From the NCBI GenBank assembly GCA_009746045.1, contig RPFO01000090.1:1760689-1824688 (forward strand): 64,000 bases of DNA, read 5' to 3'. Below, piece by piece: positions 58,308 to 64,000 of the stretch; positions within the stretch are counted from its first letter, which is position 1; each line of letters begins with the position of its first letter. Origin of the DNA: Mesostigma viride. Taxonomy: Eukaryota > Streptophyta > Mesostigmatophyceae > Mesostigmatales > Mesostigmataceae. The notes beneath the pieces were generated by a model. It made no database searches and was not told where the DNA came from. It saw only the letters and a program-made list of their open reading frames with translations. Position numbers and translations under genes: made by a program.

Positions 58308-60577
58308 GGGGAGGTGGCACCCCAAAACCCTTAAAAATTGACCTATGCTAATATCACTTGAAATTCATTTGCACAACGCTAAGTTATGATTGGGGGCACT
58401 AAATAACATCTCTAGTGAGTTGTCCATGCACTTGTTGGGGGTACTACCCCCATATATACACCAATAATGCGCTATAAATAGCAAAAGACGCTAATTAGGG
58501 CTGGGTATGCCCCAGCCAATGCACACATTTATTTGCAAAACTGCCTGCAGCGTTTTTAGTTCCCTGAGTTTGTAGCTTGCTGAGCTATTTACATCATGGA
58601 AAGGGCAAAACCTCGAACACTTATTAATTTCCCCGCAAAACGACCCTTTTTTTACCGGACATTGGGAATAACTTTTTATAAACACGTCAAAAAAATACTT
58701 TTTTCTGCAGCGAAAATCCGTCTAACAGGGGGACAACTGTCTTCCAAGTCCCAGGTCATTCCGACAAGTCTAGCTCAAGTTATAAAGTTAAACGTGCTAA
58801 AACCTGAACATAAGCTAAAGGAGGTTTTTCTTTGTACAAGGCCAGTTAGGCATGATGTTTTCCATCCAAAAAGCCTGAAAGCATGCCCTACTCGATCACA
58901 ATACATAAGCAAACAGCTAGGCACCTCATCTGCCCTCACCTGCCCTCGGCATGGCCAACCTTGCCAGCCCAAGCGTAGCAACACGATCGTTAGGCATACA
59001 TGCCAAGAGAGCATACACATTAGTCAACCCAAGGTTACCTTGTAAACTTCATGATTAGAACTCAGCAAATCTATGACCAAAAGCACATATAAATAACTCT
59101 TGCACACTGATGACGACACATGCTCAAGGTTTGGGGTCACTGTGACGACACGCACTGATGGGTTTCCTAGACGACCACCTGACAGGCGCTAAGGACCACT
59201 CAGTAACCAAGTTAACACAATTACACTTTACATGCCATCCAACATGCATCAAATACATGCTGAATATGTTATGAAGTACAAAGGGGTGGCCACACACCTC
59301 ATACACCTTCACCGTCCCTCGAGCATGGCCAGACATATAAGCATGTGAATAGCAATAATGATGATGGCACTAAAATGCCTAACCAGCATTTTCTATGTTT
59401 CTCCCAGGTTAGAGTGTAAGGTTTATGCCAACCAAGCTAATCAACACAGCAACAACTCCTTCACTGCCCTACCTGAGATGGGCAACAAACTGGAACTATG
59501 GAGGGCAAGGAACCAAGGAGATCATGGCATACAAAGCTTGCATGCAGTCAACCATGTCAACCATGGTTGGCTCAGCACATTGCAGTCTTTTCACATCATC
59601 ATATCAAGGGAAAGCTCAAATAAACCAATGGTGGCAGCTATCTACATGCAGTCACACAAATGCAATATCTCCAACATGATCGTCAATAAAACACTTCCTC
59701 CCCTGCACGATAAAATGGAAAGAAACCATTGGCGGCCCTCCAGCGCATGAGCGCTGTGATGCCGCTGCGAAGAGAGGGTGCGTCACTCTAACACAACAAG
59801 AAGCGTCCATACGCACACCATCCTTGCCAGAACACGTTTTATGAAATGCCTTAAACCTTCCCGAGAAGCTATAGGCTTCGACTGAAGCGGCCCTAACCAC
59901 GACATCAACGAAAACAATCTAAAGCTGCCAGGTATTCGGCAAGCAACAGCGAGCTAGCTGGCGGAAACGGCCCAAACAGAACGCAAAAACTTCGAACGAT
60001 GAGCTCATAGAAGAAAGAACTGATAGCACATAACATTCGCGACAAATACCTATACCTTGCCCTCGCAGATCCCTCGCTCAGGCGCGCAACAACGGCCGTT
60101 CTTCCATGGAAGGTTCCGACATGCACTGCGCAGGCCTGAAGAATTACTTACCGACAATGGCCGAAAATGTAGCAAAAAGCACCAGTTCGGTTTGGAATTC
60201 AATGCTACCGATATTAATGCATCCTTGACGGTCAAAAAGGCCCCCAAAACTGCGAATTTACTGCCGCTATCACGAATTCTATAAATTATTCCGCGCGACC
60301 AAAAAATGCAGTTTAACCCCCATGCCGATGGCAGTAAAAGAAAGCAGCGATATTGTAAACCAGCTACTTGCCGCCACAACCCAACATCATGAAATCATCT
60401 TCTTCAACATTCGAGCATTTTTTGGGCATTTCTGTAGCCCTACATGGCTAGTTTCGCCTAAACGCAGTCGCCATGACCACTTCCGCAAGGGGTGCGCGCA
60501 CGGTGCACCCACTTTTCACGGTACGGCTGGTACCGCGAATTTTTTCGCGCGGAAAATATTCGGCGCGCCACGTCCCC
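58308..60577 (-). mobile_element. TTAA-flanked DNA transposon, copy C
   Basis: 2270 bp flanked by TTAA (58304-58307 and 60578-60581), reverse orientation to copy B. Ends GGGGAGGTGGCACCCC (left) and GGGGACGTGGCGCGCC (right, read inward). The right end, read on the minus strand, carries CCGCGCGAAAAAATTCGCGG, then GGTACC, a conserved ATGGCGAC, and a GGTAAGT donor-like site at 60152/60151. The left part shares AAATAACATCTCTAGTGAGT and TTGTTGGGGGTACTACCCCC with copy B. No transposase was recognised. Confidence 0.8.
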
Positions 60578-60639
60578 TTAATTAGATAATTTAATGTCTC
60601 ATTATTACTTGCAAAGCTTAAGTTACTCGGAATCCTTAA

Positions 60640-61440
60640 AAAAAAAAAAATAATTGTCGGTGGAAAACCAACGGACATGAACAGGATTGTTTATTAGAAT
60701 AAACATGTACAATCACCCCCATGGCTGAGCTGGCGTCACGATAACGCACCAGCCCAGGAGAGCATCACCCCAGCACAGCGGGGCAACTTGTCAAGGTTGG
60801 CAGAGTCAGGTCTACGTAAGTCTATGTACAAATATAACAACTTGCTGACGAAAAAGCAGTCGGCCGAAGCTCATATCAGTGAGGTGATCAATTAGCTACG
60901 CAAGTATTTTCCAGAAATTTGGGGAAAATACAGCAGCCAGTCAAGGCAGACATGGCAGAGGCACAGCCATCTAAGGACACCTTAGACATGGGGGTCTCAC
61001 ACCACGCTGCTGCTTCAAAATGGGTCTTCGAACATCAGGACTAGATTCCTGGTTGAAGACACTAGCACTGGCAGTGGTACACCGCAAGGCGAAGAGAAAA
61101 TTAACAAGCCGGCCGCGGGTATACGGCGTAAGCCTGCTTGTCGTTGCCATTGACGAGGGCACGGGGGTGAAAAAAAAGCACGCGCGCCCTCCTTCCCCTC
61201 GTCTTCATTAATCCTGCAAAAATTTATGAGTCACGCAGCCAGGCAGAAAGCAAAATCATTAGCGAACGACTAAAGAGAGTTGCGTAAACACCGCCGCCCC
61301 TCTACGTTAGCCCTTAAAGCCGACGGCAGCCGGCAACGGCAGTTGCAACCAACGTGCAGGCGATAAGATTCTTCTAACACGCAATTGGACGAAAAAGGAT
61401 GATCCGTTTAACCGCAGACCGTGCAAGCACGGTCGATCTG
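60640..61440. other. No gene recognised
   Basis: Non-repetitive sequence between the TTAA transposon and the possible first exon at 61459. Frames of about 60 codons on both strands lack family resemblance. It could be the 3' or intronic part of a minus-strand gene. Confidence 0.35.
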
Positions 61441-61458
61441 GTTTGGGCGCATTACCTC

Positions 61459-61545
61459 CTCCTCTTGGTACGCTGAAGGTGGCTGTTCAACGAGGACTCC
61501 CCACCCCCCTTTGCCTGCTCCACCTTTCTTGGGCATTCCCCGCTC
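61459..61545 (-). CDS. Possible first coding exon of an unknown gene
   Basis: Minus strand ATG gives MPKKGGAGKGGWGVLVEQPP then SAYQEEE, directly followed by a good donor (GAG|GTAATG). A possible 5' UTR acceptor TTATCCTCAG lies just upstream. The Lys/Gly-rich KGGWG start loosely recalls N-termini of MA3/PDCD4-like proteins, but no following exon was found, so function is unassigned. Confidence 0.25.
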
Positions 61546-62576
61546 CCCAGACCCTGAGGATAAATTAAGCAAAGTCGGCAGAAGAAAAATCGCAGGAAGA
61601 TCAGCAATTGGCGTGCCCCGTCAACGAGGCACAAATTGGAGAAATGCGACAAAAACAGTTGTCTCCTAAGGAACGCTTCCCATGCAAATCGTGGGAGCTA
61701 GGTCATAGCTCCGGCTTACCAGGTTGTCGCTCATTGCGAAGCTCTCCCCTCTTTACGGCCTTGTCATGCTCGATCTTTTCCTTCTTGGTAATTTTCTGCA
61801 TTGCTTATCGAATATGTTAAACGTTACCACACAGGGAGCTTAGGTTTGCTCGTGTAAAGACACGAGTTCAACGCGATGGTTTTCGTTCGGGATTCGGAGT
61901 CCAATTTCCGACAGTCACGCTTTTTATACGCAACCTTGCAGCCTGCACCGGGTGACCGGACGCATAGACGCTAGGCTAACGTCGCGCGTCAACCAAGGGC
62001 GATCTTTTGCGTCATCCGCACGCTGCCGAGTCAGCAATAAATTGCTGCTGCCGTTGAAGGGGCTGCTGATAAGGGGCTGCTGATACTCATAATGATCACT
62101 TGGCATCTACTGTAGCACTTCTGCACTTGTCTAGCAAGGTATGCTGTAGTAGAAAACTAGATATTGCCAGTAGCGATATTTTGGGATTGACATGATCAGC
62201 AGTCAGCAGACGATATATCTACAGTACACTGGCTACCTTGGTCGCACGGCGCGCCTTATTAATGCGGGCACCCCAATTTAGGCACAACTAGGCATTTCAG
62301 GCTATTTTTGGCATACCTGGGTCACCTTAACTGTTATATGGAAATAAACTAACACCCATTTCACCGGAAAAAAATCAGCAGTCAGCAGCAGACACACTCC
62401 GTTTCCGCGTTGCCTTCCGCGGTTTTCCGATCCGAGGTCCACCCTCTCGCTCTAACACGGTCTAACCTCGTCCAACGCATGCGCGCATGCGCAGTACAGT
62501 ACCGTTTCTCGCGCAGAGCCTCTTCTGGAAACTGGAAACTGGACGCCGCCACGCTGTACACTGGAAACTGCGTGGG

Positions 62577-62632
62577 CAACAACAACAACAACAACAACAA
62601 GTCAACAACAACAACAACAACAACAACCTGGA

Positions 62633-62664
<32 letters not shown>

Positions 62665-62695
62665 GAACAGGGAAACTGGAAACAGGAAACCTGCT
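62577..62695. repeat. (AAC)n and (CTGGAAA)n microsatellites
   Basis: CAACAACAACAACAACAAC blocks at 62577-62628, then seven-base CTGGAAA units to about 62690. No gene. Confidence 0.9.
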
Positions 62696-62912
62696 GGGAC
62701 GGGGTGCGCAGTGGATCCTGCGAACTGTACAGTAGAAGGTTCCGTCTGCACTGGGCTGTCTGCACGTCAGCGTCAGCACTTTCCTGTACTGGAGTCACTT
62801 TTCTGGCTTTGGATTTCTGCGCCCACAAACAAGATGGTGCACAATGCTCGCAGCTAGAAGGCCAACTGATGGAACACGTGACCCAAGTGATCGAGTCCAA
62901 ACAGATCATTCA

Positions 62913-63564
62913 TAGGGCTGGCACATCCGGGTATTTTCTCGACCCGGACACGAACACGAACACCTGGGGAGAGTACCCGAACCCGAACCCGAACATGTTC
63001 GGTACATTCCCAGGTGACCCGAACACGAACACGAACATGTACTGTTAGGATTAAGTGACCCGAACCCGAACCCGAACATACCCGAACATTTTACCGAACA
63101 CGAACAATTCACTAAATAAATTAAAATAAGTGAGAAACTAGACATAGTTTGTTGTCACTTTTCATAATACGCAATAAATTAATAATGATTACGTAATCAT
63201 TACCTAAACTAGTCCGGTCGTGCTTAGACAATTCTACTACCGTACAACAGCTTTGCTCTTGCCAGCGTGTCGGCGGACTAATCTAGGCCGCTTTTTCATC
63301 AGAGAAGCGTTGCCTAGTCGGATCACTGGATGGTACTACAGGGATTCCGCCAGAAAATGTTCGGTACCGGGTCAGAGGCGAACATGTTCGCCCGGTTCCC
63401 AGGGTGACCCGAATACGGACACGAACATGTTCTGAAGTTTCCAGGTGACCCGAACCCGAACAGCACATGTTCGGCCGAACATTTTTGCCGACCCGAACAC
63501 CGCACATGTTCGGTATTCGCCCGAACATGTCCGTGTTCGGTATGCGGCGGATGTGCCAGCCCTA
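62913..63564. mobile_element. hAT-type MITE
   Basis: 652 bp with terminal inverted repeats TAGGGCTGGCACATCCG (16-17 bp) and an exact 8-bp target duplication ATCATTCA (62905-62912 and 63565-63572). TAGGG-TGGCA ends and an 8-bp duplication are classic for the hAT superfamily. The inside is dominated by CCCGAACACGAAC-type repeats and the palindrome CGAACATGTTCG. No transposase, so non-autonomous. Confidence 0.9.
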
Positions 63565-63572
63565 ATCATTCA

Positions 63573-64000
63573 TGCAGGTTCAGGTTCATGCCGCACGGTC
63601 CCGGACTTGATCCTCTGGAGACTCCGACCACAAAAAGGCGGCCTTGGAGGGATGTAAGATGAGGATTGCAGTCATAACTCATAATTAACCAGTGGGTGAT
63701 GATGGTGTAGTTTGAAATCCTGCTGAGCTAGTACTAGTACATGATGTATGGCTTGATCATGAACTGATGTTGACGAGTCCTTCCAAATTAAATCTGTTCT
63801 TGTCGATAAATTTGATATGGGCCAGGTAAGCACAAAGTCTGCTAGAGGTCCTGCGTTCGAATTCTGTTAGCGTACTACCTTCAACGAGAAAACTTCAGAT
63901 CCCAGACTGCGAGTGGATTGTGAAACTTTGCCCTAGGAGGTTGCAGGCAACACTTGATCATGACACGCGGCTGCGCAGATGATCTACTGATGCGATTATT
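63573..64000. other. No gene recognised
   Basis: Unique sequence to the window end. A tRNA-like T-arm motif (AGGTCCTGCGTTCGAATTCT) near 63846 is the only feature noted. Confidence 0.35.

Overview
This window looks like nuclear DNA of a photosynthetic eukaryote of the green lineage, most likely a green alga; the species cannot be fixed from sequence alone. The evidence is four spliced genes with GT-AG introns that encode plant-type proteins: an SMP/C2 synaptotagmin, a plastid double-domain co-chaperonin CPN20, a D-cysteine desulfhydrase-like PLP enzyme and a Tex/S1 protein. TGTAA motifs lie downstream of CPN20. There is also a split-direct-repeat tyrosine-recombinase retrotransposon of the PAT/Kangaroo type, a class known from Volvox. 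No bacterial operon, CRISPR array or rRNA gene was seen.

Layout. 1-18.3 kb is repeat-rich: a 1481-bp-period direct repeat, then several damaged LINEs. One LINE (3.2-4.9 kb plus 12.5-13.7 kb, minus strand) is split by a 7.6-kb tyrosine-recombinase retrotransposon (4943-12541). That element is itself interrupted, exactly at its recombinase stop codon, by a TTAA-flanked DNA transposon (5656-7909). 13.8-18.3 kb holds more LINE pieces, including an ORF1-only derivative.

18999-29933 (minus) is the synaptotagmin gene in nine exons, 544 aa. 30926-39396 (plus) is the desulfhydrase-like gene in eight exons, 588 aa. These two are head to head. 41713-45821 (minus) is the Tex gene with a long first exon and one short terminal exon. 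It is head to head with CPN20 at 46480-53198 (plus, six exons, 262 aa). Introns of all the multi-exon genes carry very large micro- and minisatellites. The most extreme are about 965 bp of pure C/T before CPN20 exon 5 and about 900 bp of (ACAT)n in CPN20 intron 5.

53.2-64 kb is again repeats: LINE 3' ends with pentanucleotide tails, a LINE ORF2 remnant, a third TTAA element (58308-60577), and a 652-bp hAT-type MITE (62913-63564) with a perfect 8-bp target duplication.

The most interesting biology is in the mobile elements. There is a doubly nested insertion whose empty site can be read from a second LINE copy in the same window. LINE 3' ends share a hairpin whose stem co-varies between copies. 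An 8-bp palindromic hairpin caps a second LINE family. Three TTAA elements share termini and a conserved splice-donor-like site. All exon borders and reading frames were worked out by hand and rest on phase agreement and family similarity, without transcript evidence.
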